This document shows, piece after piece, positions 55,131 to 64,000 of a stretch of 64,000 nucleotides of DNA (the stretch's first letter is position 1; every line of letters begins with the position of its first letter). Both the position numbers and the translations under genes were made by a program. The notes under the pieces were generated by a model, which saw only the letters and a list, made by a program, of their open reading frames with translations, ran no database searches and was not told the DNA's origin. Origin of the DNA: Undaria pinnatifida (lineage: Eukaryota > Sar > Phaeophyceae > Laminariales > Alariaceae); assembly GCA_012845835.1 (NCBI GenBank), contig JABAKD010000026.1, positions 13,466,111 to 13,530,110 of the forward strand, written 5' to 3'.

Positions 55131-55955
55131 GTCGTGAGCTTTGTGTGCTTTGCTTGTTTGCAGAAATATACTAGGGATAAAGGATCAACTGACTGCTGAA
55201 ATCGCCTAGCAGCATGGATAGGCACAATTCGACGCGAATCAACAAGGGAAAAAAATGCTGAACTCTTCTCGCGATAAAAATTAGGGCAGGTACCGTAGTG
55301 GGGAGCCCGCTATATGACCCCGAATCTGAGTTGTACTACTGGGAGGGCGAGCGTAGTGCGAAAATCACAATACATGGGATGGGAAAAAGAAAAAGCGATG
55401 TGTATTGCTGCTGCTGTAATTATAATACGATACCATAAATAAAAATCTTACCCACGTGGTAAATTACAAGTACCAACAACGCAGCTTGTAAGTATGAGTA
55501 TTGACCCAAAATTCGTCGAACTCACGGATGACGTCCTTAATTTTTTTTTATATAATACGATACTCAAGCAAGTTGAACCGATCGACTCCATCTGGACAGA
55601 CTGCTGTTATACAAGTGGTCCAAATACAACTTCTCCAATCACAGGCAAGTATGAGATGATAGTCATTGAACTTGCTGAACTTCTTAGTGAGTGGTGGTTT
55701 GCTCTATCCACGAACACCGCCCGAGCCGATCAATCGGATGTTCGGTTAGACGGTGCGGGGTGGTATCGAGGCAAGGAGTCAAATGAAATATCCGCGTGCC
55801 GCGGGGTTAGGGGATACGAAAAAACGTTCAGCAGTACTAGTAGCGCGAGTTGCCCCATTTTCTCTAGCTTTAAATATCTTGAAGGATTTTCGAACCGGGG
55901 TTGGACCCTGTTCTGTGGTGCTGGCGTTGTATACAAACCTCAGCCTGCTAAGGCT
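55131..55955. other. No gene recognised; diverged R1-like terminus
   Basis: The 224-codon frame from 55494 begins in sequence resembling the R1 terminus: GCAGCTTGTAAGTATGAGTA corresponds to GCTTGCAAAGATGAGTTTCG. It is therefore doubtful as a gene. Confidence 0.4.
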
Positions 55956-56840
55956 TCAACAGCGTGCGGTGTGGTGTCGACCCGGGAGATGTCGGTTTTT
56001 GTCCCCTGTTTGTTGGAGTTGATGGTGGTTGGAAGGATTTCCGGAACGGCGGTGGAGCCCAATCATCATGGGTGTGCGTCGGAACGCCCCCCCCGTTTGC
56101 TGGTCTATCTCCTCCCTTTAAGGCACTACGATCTGCACAGCCAATCAAGGATAAGCCAATGTGAATAGATTACTGTCGCACCGTCATGCGGGGCTGTGTC
56201 GACCCGCGGGAAAAATCAGGTATCGTCCCCGGTTTGTCACGATTAATGAAACAGGCACAGGACTCTATTTCTCCCATGCATGGCGGTGCTGCCCTTATGT
56301 TCGAGCCCCGGCCAATCAGCGGTGCGCGAATATGTTTGGAGTTCCGCGTTGTGCGGAGTGGTGTTGAAATGGTAGATCATTATTCTTGTTCCCGCGTTTT
56401 TTGTGCTTTAGATATTCGGGGAACTCTTGGGTCGGGGATGGGACCTTATCTTCCACGTGTGCGACGGAAATGCCCCCCATTGATGGACCTCTGTCCTCCT
56501 AGGACGGCGCTGTGGAGCTCGAACAAATAGGCGATTAGCCATCGGGATTAGGGTTTTCTCACCATACAGGGTGGTGTCGACACGTGAAATCTCGGTTTGC
56601 TTCCCTCGTTGATGGAAGTTTTAGAGATGTGGAACGACACTTGGACCGGGAATGGGACCTTATATCCTCCCTTTGTTGAACTGGCTCAATATGCGAACCA
56701 TGGCTAATCAGAAAATCGGCCGATGGGGTTGGGATTTCCATACCGTGCCGGGAGGTATCAACCCGGAGGGTATCCGTGTTCGTCTCCGGGTTGTCCGAGC
56801 TGTCGATGTGTGGATGGATCCCGATTCCGGCATGTGACCC
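55956..56840. repeat. Degenerate ~200 bp tandem repeats
   Basis: Four diverged occurrences of a GGTGTGGTGTCGACCCGGGA-type motif at about 55969, 56189, 56570 and 56743. Shared followers include TGGGACCTTATCTTCC / TGGGACCTTATATCCTCC and GCCAATCA / GGCTAATCA. Confidence 0.5.
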
Positions 56841-58039
56841 TATTGTGCCCGGGTGACGCCATTAATGCTGGTCAATGAGCGATCAGTCAAAAATGGCATG
56901 TTTGTAATTTTGTCTGTATAAACTCGAGCCTGGAATCCTTGACTCTGGAAATTGTAAGCGCTGTGGTCGCGTACTGTATCTACAAGAAGTGAGCAATTTT
57001 CACAGCTGACAACAAGCATCAGAATTTCAACAGCATTCGAGGAGTTGAATGACAAAGGCAGCCATACCACCGTGTTTTGCGCTGGGAACAACGTCAGCAC
57101 GTCTTTCCACGATCAGACAACACGCAGACCGTCGGTCTGGGAGGCTCGGATCTAGATGATGATATTATATAATGCATTGTATACTTCAGAAGCTGACTCA
57201 GTACGCGCCTTTCAGTGACTACGAAGAGAAAACGCAGCGGACATGGCAAGTCATCTTACTGGCCCCATATGCTTGATTGGAAAAAAATATAATAAGAAAT
57301 ACACTCCACACGTTTCGTCGCCACACTAAAGGGTCAGTCGGCGTGTGCTCGGATTTATCCGATCGAAATGTAATGAATAAAGCTCGGAATGGGATTCACT
57401 TAAAAACGGTTGCTATTGATAGTAGAGCATTTTGGTAAAATTGTAAGTCTATGTCAAACTCTTATCATTATCTCACATACTGTACGCGCAGACTATGATT
57501 GATGGTGTGTGGTGTCTTTTTCTACTCCACCAAGTATTGAATCGAACAATTCGAATTGCTGCCCTGCCCTACCAGACGCATGGGTGTCGGTGTAAGCCGG
57601 CACCCATGCGGAACCCTTGTACCGTGATATTAACCCTCACATGCCACTGAAAAACAAGACATAAAATAAGTACATAGTCTATACTCTCAGTTATACGAGA
57701 ATAGTACATACATCCTCGTACTATGTCCGTCCGCTCGCCATCGAAAGAAAAAAGGTTGGTGGGCGGAAGAAACCACGATTGATCTGGTCCAATGATCGAC
57801 CGCAGTCCAGTTGTAAACAACAGCTCTGTCTGTTCGCGTGTTCTATCTATCTGCCAGCACAGTTCCGCGGGGTATCCACTTGGTATCTCCACGAGCACAA
57901 TCGACCAAACAATGTCAGCTGCTGCTGTCAAATTTAGCTACGTACGTACTTCGCCACAAAAAAGTATGAACCATAACGCCGAATTCTCTCTATAAACAAC
58001 AAACTCCATACTATTCTTATCGGTTCCCGATTCCTAAAA
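56841..58039. other. No gene recognised
   Basis: Mixed to AT-rich. CGCATGGGTGTCGG and CCGGCACCCATGCG (about 57579-57611) form an imperfect hairpin, CGCATGGGTG / CACCCATGCG. The frames have no motif I recognise. Confidence 0.4.
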
Positions 58040-58118
58040 ATAGTTCTCAATAGCAGATCCTGGGGACTGACTACCTAAAGACGGCATTGTGCTCGTAAAG
58101 GGTGTCAAGGTGTACATT
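58040..58118 (-). mobile_element. LINE 3' UTR fragment
   Basis: ACCTAAAGACGGCATTGTGC and CGTAAAGGGTGTCAAG resemble the minus-strand LINE segment near 14120-14155 (GCTAAGGATGGCATTGGGCT; CAGAGGGTATCACG). The similarity stops at the R1 copy. Confidence 0.45.
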
Positions 58119-58460
58119 TCGATCAAAATCAGACCCCCATGTCCGTTAAAACTCCGCCCTCCCCTCACCCGATATTCGACTTACAGGATTCACTTGATAA
58201 TAATATAGTCTAATGCATTTCCTTTTACAGCTATCAGATTTTGTCCCCCTCAGAAACGGGCTTTATAGTTTCCACGCACAGACTGACTAACATCACCCTG
58301 TTGACCCTGATAGCTACACTGTAGTTGCAAGGGAAGTCGCCGACCTATATCCTTAATGAGGACACAGAACCGTAATACGAGCGATCAGAGTATGACACAC
58401 AGCTTGCAAAGATGAGTTTCGACAAAATTTTCGATCTTACAGCTGGAGTATATTTTGATA
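58117..58460 (-). repeat. R1 partial copy (inverted)
   Basis: From CGATCAAAATCAGACCCCCA to GATCTTACAGCTGGAGTATA. The palindrome ATACTCCGGAGTAT (58469-58482) lies just outside, followed by the LINE. Confidence 0.75.
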
Positions 58461-58489
58461 CTCTTATTATACTCCGGAGTATTATTGTA

Positions 58490-59760
58490 CTTGTGCTTTA
58501 TCGACCTTACCAAAGCATATGACTCCGTCGACCGAAGCATTCTGTGAGATGTCCTTGCCCGTTTAGGCGTGCCACCGAGAATGCTCACCGTCATCCGCCA
58601 ATTCCACGACGGCATGCAAGCGTGCGTGCGGTTGGATGATACGTTCGACGTGGGGCAAGGTCTCAGGCAAGGATGCGTGCTCGCGCCACTGATGTTTAAC
58701 ATGTTTTTCACGGCGGTACCGCATGTGCCCGAGAAACGCTTCCTCGTTGATGCAGCCATCATGGACAACGTGGTGCAGCTCCAACGAAAGGAGAAAGGCG
58801 AGAAGAAGGGTACTTCACGCACAGACAGGCAAAGTCGACGGGCGAAGGGGATAGGAGGAGGATGAGGAATATATAGAGATTGTAGGGTATGCTTTACGCG
58901 GACGATGCGGCCATTGTATCGCGACCGTCTGAAGGGCTGTAGAGGATGATGACGGTGATCGTGACGGCGTGCTCGGCGTTTGGGCTGACGGTCTCCGAGG
59001 GTGAAAACAGATGTTATGTACCTGCAAACCAAAGCCCGGGGGAAGGTGTCGTTCACAACCAATGCAGCCGGCCAGTTATGCAAACAAGAATCGAGTGTGT
59101 GTACTTGACCGGGCTATCACCGCAGACAGAGACCTTAGCATTCAAATAACGTGGCGTCTTCAGAGGGCCTGGGCGTGCGTCCATCGGTACAAGATGGAAA
59201 TCTATGATTTCCCGGGTGTGCGCTTACGGTTGAAGGTGCGGTTGCTGAAAGCTGAGGTGGTCGAGACACAGCCTTACGGTTGCATGACGTGGAGCCCGAA
59301 GAAGCCTGACTATGAAAGGCTACGACGGGTTCACCACTCCATGCTCCTTCGATTCCTCGGATGACGGAAACGGAATCGCGACGACAACACCCTATCGTAC
59401 GCCGACGCGCTCGTCAGGACAGCTTTCGAGACCATACAGGCGATAGTGCGCAAACGGATTTTTTTTTTAGCGGGATTCGTAGCACGTATTAGGGAGGTGC
59501 GTCTGCCACAGAGGGTGATGTTTGGGGAGCTTGTTGGAGGTAAGGGATATTCAGGGGGGCAAGAGAAGGACTGGATGGCTCATCTGAAGGAGGATATGTC
59601 GGTCTTTGTAATGAAATTTGAACGGTGGCGAAAGGCTGCTTAGAAAGCGGTGAGATGGTTTCGACGAGTAGAGGAGGGAGCCGAGTTGTTCATGTGCAAG
59701 TGGCATGAAACGGAGAGGCGCAAAGCTGAAGAGCGACCCGCAAAGGCTGCGACACTGCCA
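58490..59760 (+). pseudogene. LINE reverse transcriptase remnant with intact YADD
   Basis: Visible: CFIDLTKAYDSVDRSIL (motif A), [19 protein letters not shown] (motif B), and MLYADDAAIVSR with YADD intact at 58895-58906, unlike the YAND of the first copy. Downstream: [38 protein letters not shown] and RLPQRVMFGELVGGKGYSGG. Stops and frameshifts break it into at least four frames (58569-58865, 59011-59364, 59446-59643, 59650-60168). The 5' part of RT and the endonuclease are missing, so it cannot work despite the intact box. Confidence 0.85.
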
Positions 59761-60928
59761 TCAACCGTCGGCATCTCTAGAGGGAGGGGGGAGGGGGGGA
59801 GGGGGGGAGAGGAGAGGGGAGGAGGGGGAGGAGAGGGGAGGAGGGGGAGGAGAGGGGAGGAGGGGGAGGAGAGGGGAGGAGGGGGAGGAGAGAAAGAGGG
59901 TGGGCGGGGCGGGGGAGGGGGGCAGGGGGCAGGGGGGGGGGGGTGGGAGGGGGGAGGGGGGGGGGGGTGGGGGGGAGGGGAGGGGGGGGGGGGGGGAAGG
60001 GGGGAAGGGAGGGGTGAGGAAGAATGGGGGAAAGAGAGGGTGGGGGGGGGTGGGGGGCAATGCCCAAGAGACTCAAGTCAAGAGACTCAAGTCTGGGTCT
60101 ATCCATCATCTTCTTGCAACTTGTGGGCCTTCCAATCGCCGTCACAAGATAGCGTAAGACCGCCCTGACTTCTTCGCCATGTTGCGGTCTGTCCCCAGTG
60201 CCATTGATGATGCACTTGATAATTTCTATGAGCCCAATGCCGTCTTCAGTCAGTTTTTAGGGGCTGCTAGTATGACATATTTTTTCTCCTTTTTTTTTCC
60301 TTGCTTCCTCTTCTTGTCTTGTCTTTTCTTGCTTTTCTTGCCTTCTTCTCTTTTTTTCCTTTCTTCTTTCGAATTTTCGCATTCTTTTCTTCTCTTTTCT
60401 TTGCTTTATCTTACTTTCATTTTTTTGTTCATTTGTTTTCTAATTGACTTGCTTCTGTCTTGTGTATGCGTAGTGGTACTACGTGCAAAATATACGTGGA
60501 AGTCTTTCTCGGGTGGGAAGCGGTATGGTCGGTTTTTCCAGTCGCGAGTAGTGAGACGCATGCACCAGTATGGACCTGGCACATCGTAGGCTGACTCCCG
60601 ATTTCACTTTATATGTGTCTGATGTAGGAATGAATTGCGTCAGCTGTGATATAGACTATGCGTGTACCACCTTTGGTTTGTGCTTTTCCCTGGCACTGGA
60701 GTATTCCTCAGCCTCAGAGTGACTGGAGCCCGTGACAACCTTTACATGGTTATTATGATAGTTAATGTGAGAACAACAACAACAAATATTGGATATAGAC
60801 TATGCGTGTACCACCTTTGGTTTGGATTTTCCCTGGCACTGGAGTATTGCTCAGCCTCAGAGTGACTGGAGCCCGTGACAACCTTTGCATGGTTAATATG
60901 ATAGTTAATGTGAGAACAACAACAACAA
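58490..60928 (+). mobile_element. Non-LTR retrotransposon (LINE), 5'-truncated copy 2
   Basis: Starts within RT motif A and runs through RT, C-terminal region, a G-rich segment (59780-60050) and a CT-rich 3' UTR (60285-60440). It ends in the conserved tail with AAC repeats at 60928. Truncated further than copy 1 at the 5' side. The tail shows a 144 bp tandem duplication (60650-60786 and 60794-60928), each unit ending GTTAATGTGAGAACAACAAC. Confidence 0.85.
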
Positions 60929-61149
60929 TTATTGCAGGTATGGTATTCGGCAGGGTTGAAATTTCAGTTTTGTGGTAAAAACACAATCACGCTATCCATC
61001 ACCTGTCGTTTTTGCAACAAGCAGTATGAAGCACGGATGAGTATATGTGAACTTTTCCTGGGTCTGACCGAAAAATACTCGTTCCGAGTACCATGAAAGG
61101 CTATTACCATATACGTCATCTTTTCTTGCGACCAAGATCAAAAGTCATG
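60929..61149. other. No gene recognised
   Basis: Short spacer between the LINE tail and the R4 copy. Confidence 0.4.
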
Positions 61150-62060
61150 TTTTTGGCAGTTAGTTGTCATTTTTCCTCAACTCTTTTGAACTGAGGATAT
61201 ATATATATATGTTTAATTGAAAATGAACCAAAGGGCCAACCAATATCATATACGACGGAAAATTCGGTTATCACAGAAAAGCGCTGTCACATCATGTCAT
61301 CCATCCAAAATCCAGCATTTCAGTATTTACGCTTGATTACAAGAGTATTAGTATACCAGTTGTAGTATAGCATCACTCGACTGACCCTACCTCGAGCAAG
61401 TGCTATGTCCACCAGAAAAGTCGTAATCGTTATATATACCGCAAAATATTTACCAGTTGTAGTAGATCACCATTCGACTGACAAGCATGTTTTGATACTA
61501 CTGCTGTATGTAGTACCTGAGAATAGTACGTGACTGTTTATCCCAGAGCTCGTAGTTTTATCCCGGCGATGATCGTTGAACATCATATGGAAGCTTGCCT
61601 AGTTGTGTTTTGCGACCCCATGGGTTTTCCAAGCCCTCTCTATCAAGGATCTTGCTGCTGTTGTGCAGAATTTGTGTTTTTTTTTTTTCTGAAGAGTCCC
61701 TGATGGTAGCTTGTTCCTGATGTAGCCCATATGCTCCTCCAGCGTGAGGCCGACGAATGACGTCTCCATCCTGGCGTTCACAGTTTGCACGAGATATCTC
61801 GATCGATACGTTATACTAGTATGTTTGAACGTCCACGTCCACGGGGGGTAGACGCATGGCTGGCTCGCTCACGGAGACAGAAATCACGAAATCCGGAGAG
61901 AAATCGGGCGGGGAAGAGAGAAGATATAGGAAATATACATCAAAGTGTCGCCGTTTTGGAAACCTCTCTGAACGTACATGCTGCACTAAATATAAACTAA
62001 ATATATCTGCACTGAGCCATAGGGGGCTCAACTCGAACGTATGGAAGATTGGGACCGCCA
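61150..62060 (-). mobile_element. R4 element copy, internally deleted
   Basis: Reverse-oriented. 61610-61910 matches 38000-38326. Similarity then jumps to the equivalent of 39255, so about 920 bp present in the first copy is missing here. 61220-61530 matches the sequence on both sides of the pogo insertion but has no pogo, giving an empty site near 61455. The coding remnant (VSVSEPAMRLPPVDVD; MGYIRNKL) is frameshifted, in part by a T/A homopolymer at 61676-61690. Confidence 0.6.
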
Positions 62061-63159
62061 ATCATATAAATAGTTGCACTCTACAATCTCCTCCGTAGGT
62101 TCTATAACATACATCATACATCAGACTTGTGCACAGGCATAAATCAACGTAAGATACGCTATTTTTTTAAATTACTTAATTGGAACGTATGATCCAGTTT
62201 TTTCAGCAAGACTACGCTTAATGTCGAACACAGGCAGGAAATATTGTTGATAACTTTGCTCAAAAATTTCTACATACATGCCTTGGAATGCCTCCAACCG
62301 GTTCGTGCAAAATGCGGCGCATTTGTTTTCTCGCCCCCGCTGGGAAAAAGCCTGAATAGCATTGAAGAAGTAGAAGGACTGTCATTGGTCGATACGAGGT
62401 TTTCTCTTAGATACAACAGCCCGACCTAGGCCGTCAAAATGAAAATGTCTGCCATAGGCATGAACGATTGCGGTTGATTCGCAGCGAACTATCCCGCTGT
62501 GCTCGCTTCTATGTGGCCATTGTCCATGCCATTGCATGTCACCTCCCTTCTGTTTTGAGCTCGTCGTCGTACGGTTGAGGTACGAAGAAACCCGTACGTA
62601 CTCGGTGAGAACAGCAGTATGTACGACGAGCATGAACGCCAATTGACGACATTGGCAAGCACACAACAGCTGGTGTAGCAGGAGTAGCCGAAGGGCGAAA
62701 CTTCTAGCACATAATGCAGCAACTAGTAGCAACCAGAACTACAGCAGATAGCTCAAAGTGCAGTGCGAGTGCCGTTGGCAAGTTTAGTCGTACACGCATC
62801 ACTCTGTCCAATATATAACAACCGTTTATTTCTATATTGATGAAGATAAAAATGGTACATTTCCCGTAAGAATGATACGTCGTACGAGCGGACGTTCTGG
62901 TGTGCTGCTGCCGGGAGACCATCGAACACACCGCATGTTTTACCCAAACAAGAGCCAACAAGAGGCAAGGCAGGGGCCCCCGACACAGAGACACGTGACA
63001 ACCACGGCCAGCTGTCGATCGCGTAATTGGCCGGTATTCCGTGCTCAGGTGGGTGTATCGGAAGTCGTTCGTAGAACTACTGCTGTAGACCGTCGAAAGA
63101 CCACGTGACATGTGGCATCCCGTTGTGGTGGCAGCCTCGCCAGTAGACCCCCCGAAAAA
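62061..63159. other. No gene recognised
   Basis: Mixed sequence. The frames on both strands around 62382-63243 have no motif I recognise, and the longest overlaps the LINE tail antisense. Confidence 0.4.
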
Positions 63160-63588
63160 TATTTTTCTATTCTTTTTCTTGGCCCCATGCACCCATTTCC
63201 TTTCCTTTCCTTTCTCTTCTTTGTTCTTTGTTTCTTTTTCCAATTGACTTGCGTCTGTTGTGCGTATGCGTAGTGATAGATACTACGTGTGATATATACG
63301 TGGTAGTCTTTCTTGGGTGGCAAGCGGTATAGTCGGTTTTCCCAGGCGCGAGTAATGAGACTTATGCACCGGTATGGACCTGGCACATCGTATACTGACT
63401 CCCGATCTCACTTTTATATGTTTCTGGGGGAGGCATGAATTGCGTCAGCTGTGATTCATGCGTGTGCACCACCCTTCGGTTGTTTGTGTTTTTCCCCTAG
63501 GTTATTCCTCTGCTCCGGAGTGACTGGAACCAGTCCTGTGACCACGGACTTGATTGTGCGAGTTAATGTGAGAACAACAACAACAACT
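63160..63588 (+). mobile_element. LINE 3'-tail copy
   Basis: CT-rich start (63175-63240), CAATTGACTTGCGTCTGTTG, TGACTCCCGATCTCAC, GACCACGGACTTGATTGTGC and GAGTTAATGTGAGAACAACA to the AAC end at 63588. Severely 5'-truncated. Confidence 0.75.
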
Positions 63589-64000
63589 GAAATATTGCCT
63601 GTTTCTTGACCTTTCAGCTGCTTCCTGCAAATTTGGTTTTTCTGCCAACACGATTTTTTTGAACCTTTTCGCGATTTTTTCTTTTTTTGTGTAGTAAGTT
63701 GAACTTCCTACCCTTTGCCGTTTTTATTTTTTTTTTTTGTATCCCTCGGCGGATGGGGAAAAATAAAGCTTTATTTAGCTCACCACACTTCCACGTATTT
63801 TCATACGCGTCGTGTGTCGATAATTTGCCGCCTGTGCATTAGTTGCGGAACGGTCCAGCTTTAGCTTTTCTTTGATTACCCATTTTTTTTTTGTAGTTGA
63901 CGAAGCTTCATCGGCTGAGATCTAGGCTTGGCTCATCAGCTCCACACCGCACAGCACCCCATCGCAGTGCTATAGCTCACAGCAACGTAGCGCTGTGCAG
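63589..64000. other. R3 repeat (inverted) and unassigned window end
   Basis: 63737-63823 is the complement of R3 at 12754-12835 (shared CGTGGAAGTGTGGTGAGCT complement and GGCGGATGGGGAAAAATAAA). The rest is T-rich with nothing recognisable. Confidence 0.5.

Noticed and set aside
55494..56168. 224-codon open frame as a host gene
   Set aside because: The first part lies in a diverged R1-like terminus and the last part in the degenerate tandem repeats; no domain is seen.
59650..60168. Gly/Glu-rich 172-codon frame and its Pro-rich complement
   Set aside because: Comes from the G-rich segment of the LINE. The same segment in copy 1 (14300-14395) is shorter and not in the same frame.

Overview
This 64 kb window is eukaryotic nuclear DNA that I read almost entirely as nested and decayed mobile elements. 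I found no intact host gene, no rRNA, no complete tRNA and no CRISPR array. The polyproteins are broken across frames, there are many homopolymer G/C tracts and GTT/GAT microsatellites, and several dispersed families occur in both orientations. The style of the elements (a non-LTR reverse transcriptase with an AAC-repeat tail, a gypsy polyprotein with a Tudor-like C-terminus, a YR protein with an HSRR motif, pogo-like elements) fits a stramenopile, possibly a brown alga. That is a guess from family resemblance and cannot be proven from this window.

Layout. From 1.4 to 6.1 kb there are three copies (+,-,+) of a 1.25 kb non-coding retroposon family, here called R2, with a copy of the G-tract family R1 between two of them. 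From 6.7 to 13 kb there are R1 copies, a truncated LINE tail and unassigned sequence. A LINE copy on the minus strand (13.39-15.98 kb) ends in a 182 bp GTT tract and abuts a fourth R2 copy. From 17.4 to 18.5 kb is more R1. A decayed Ty3/gypsy element on the minus strand fills 19.26-26.4 kb. Its order is gag-like repeats, protease, RT, RNase H, a cytosine-5 DNA methyltransferase-like domain, integrase, a Tudor-like tail and a putative LTR. From 28.40 to 33.50 kb is a 5.1 kb element with long terminal inverted repeats that encodes a GIY-YIG nuclease domain. From 34.1 to 37.15 kb two large R1 copies form a giant palindrome, and a small MITE has inserted in one arm. From 37.4 to 41.35 kb is an unknown element R4, interrupted by a pogo-like transposon at 39.37-41.01 kb.

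From 42.52 to 49.83 kb is what I read as a tyrosine-recombinase retroelement with split direct repeats (A1-internal-B1-A2-B2 on the minus strand). Its interior holds a YR gene remnant and a 3.3 kb array of about 60 hairpin-forming repeats. From 50.0 to 51.6 kb an OTU-protease-like gene fragment is tandemly duplicated. A second pogo-like element lies at 52.97-54.09 kb, and head-to-head tRNA-like sequences near 55 kb. A second LINE copy (+) occupies 58.49-60.93 kb, a deleted R4 copy (-) 61.15-62.06 kb, and another LINE tail 63.16-63.59 kb.

The strongest candidates for something undescribed are: (1) a gypsy element carrying its own C5-methyltransferase domain together with a Tudor-type reader-like tail; (2) the covarying hairpin array inside the split-repeat YR element; (3) the GIY-YIG gene inside a long-TIR element.
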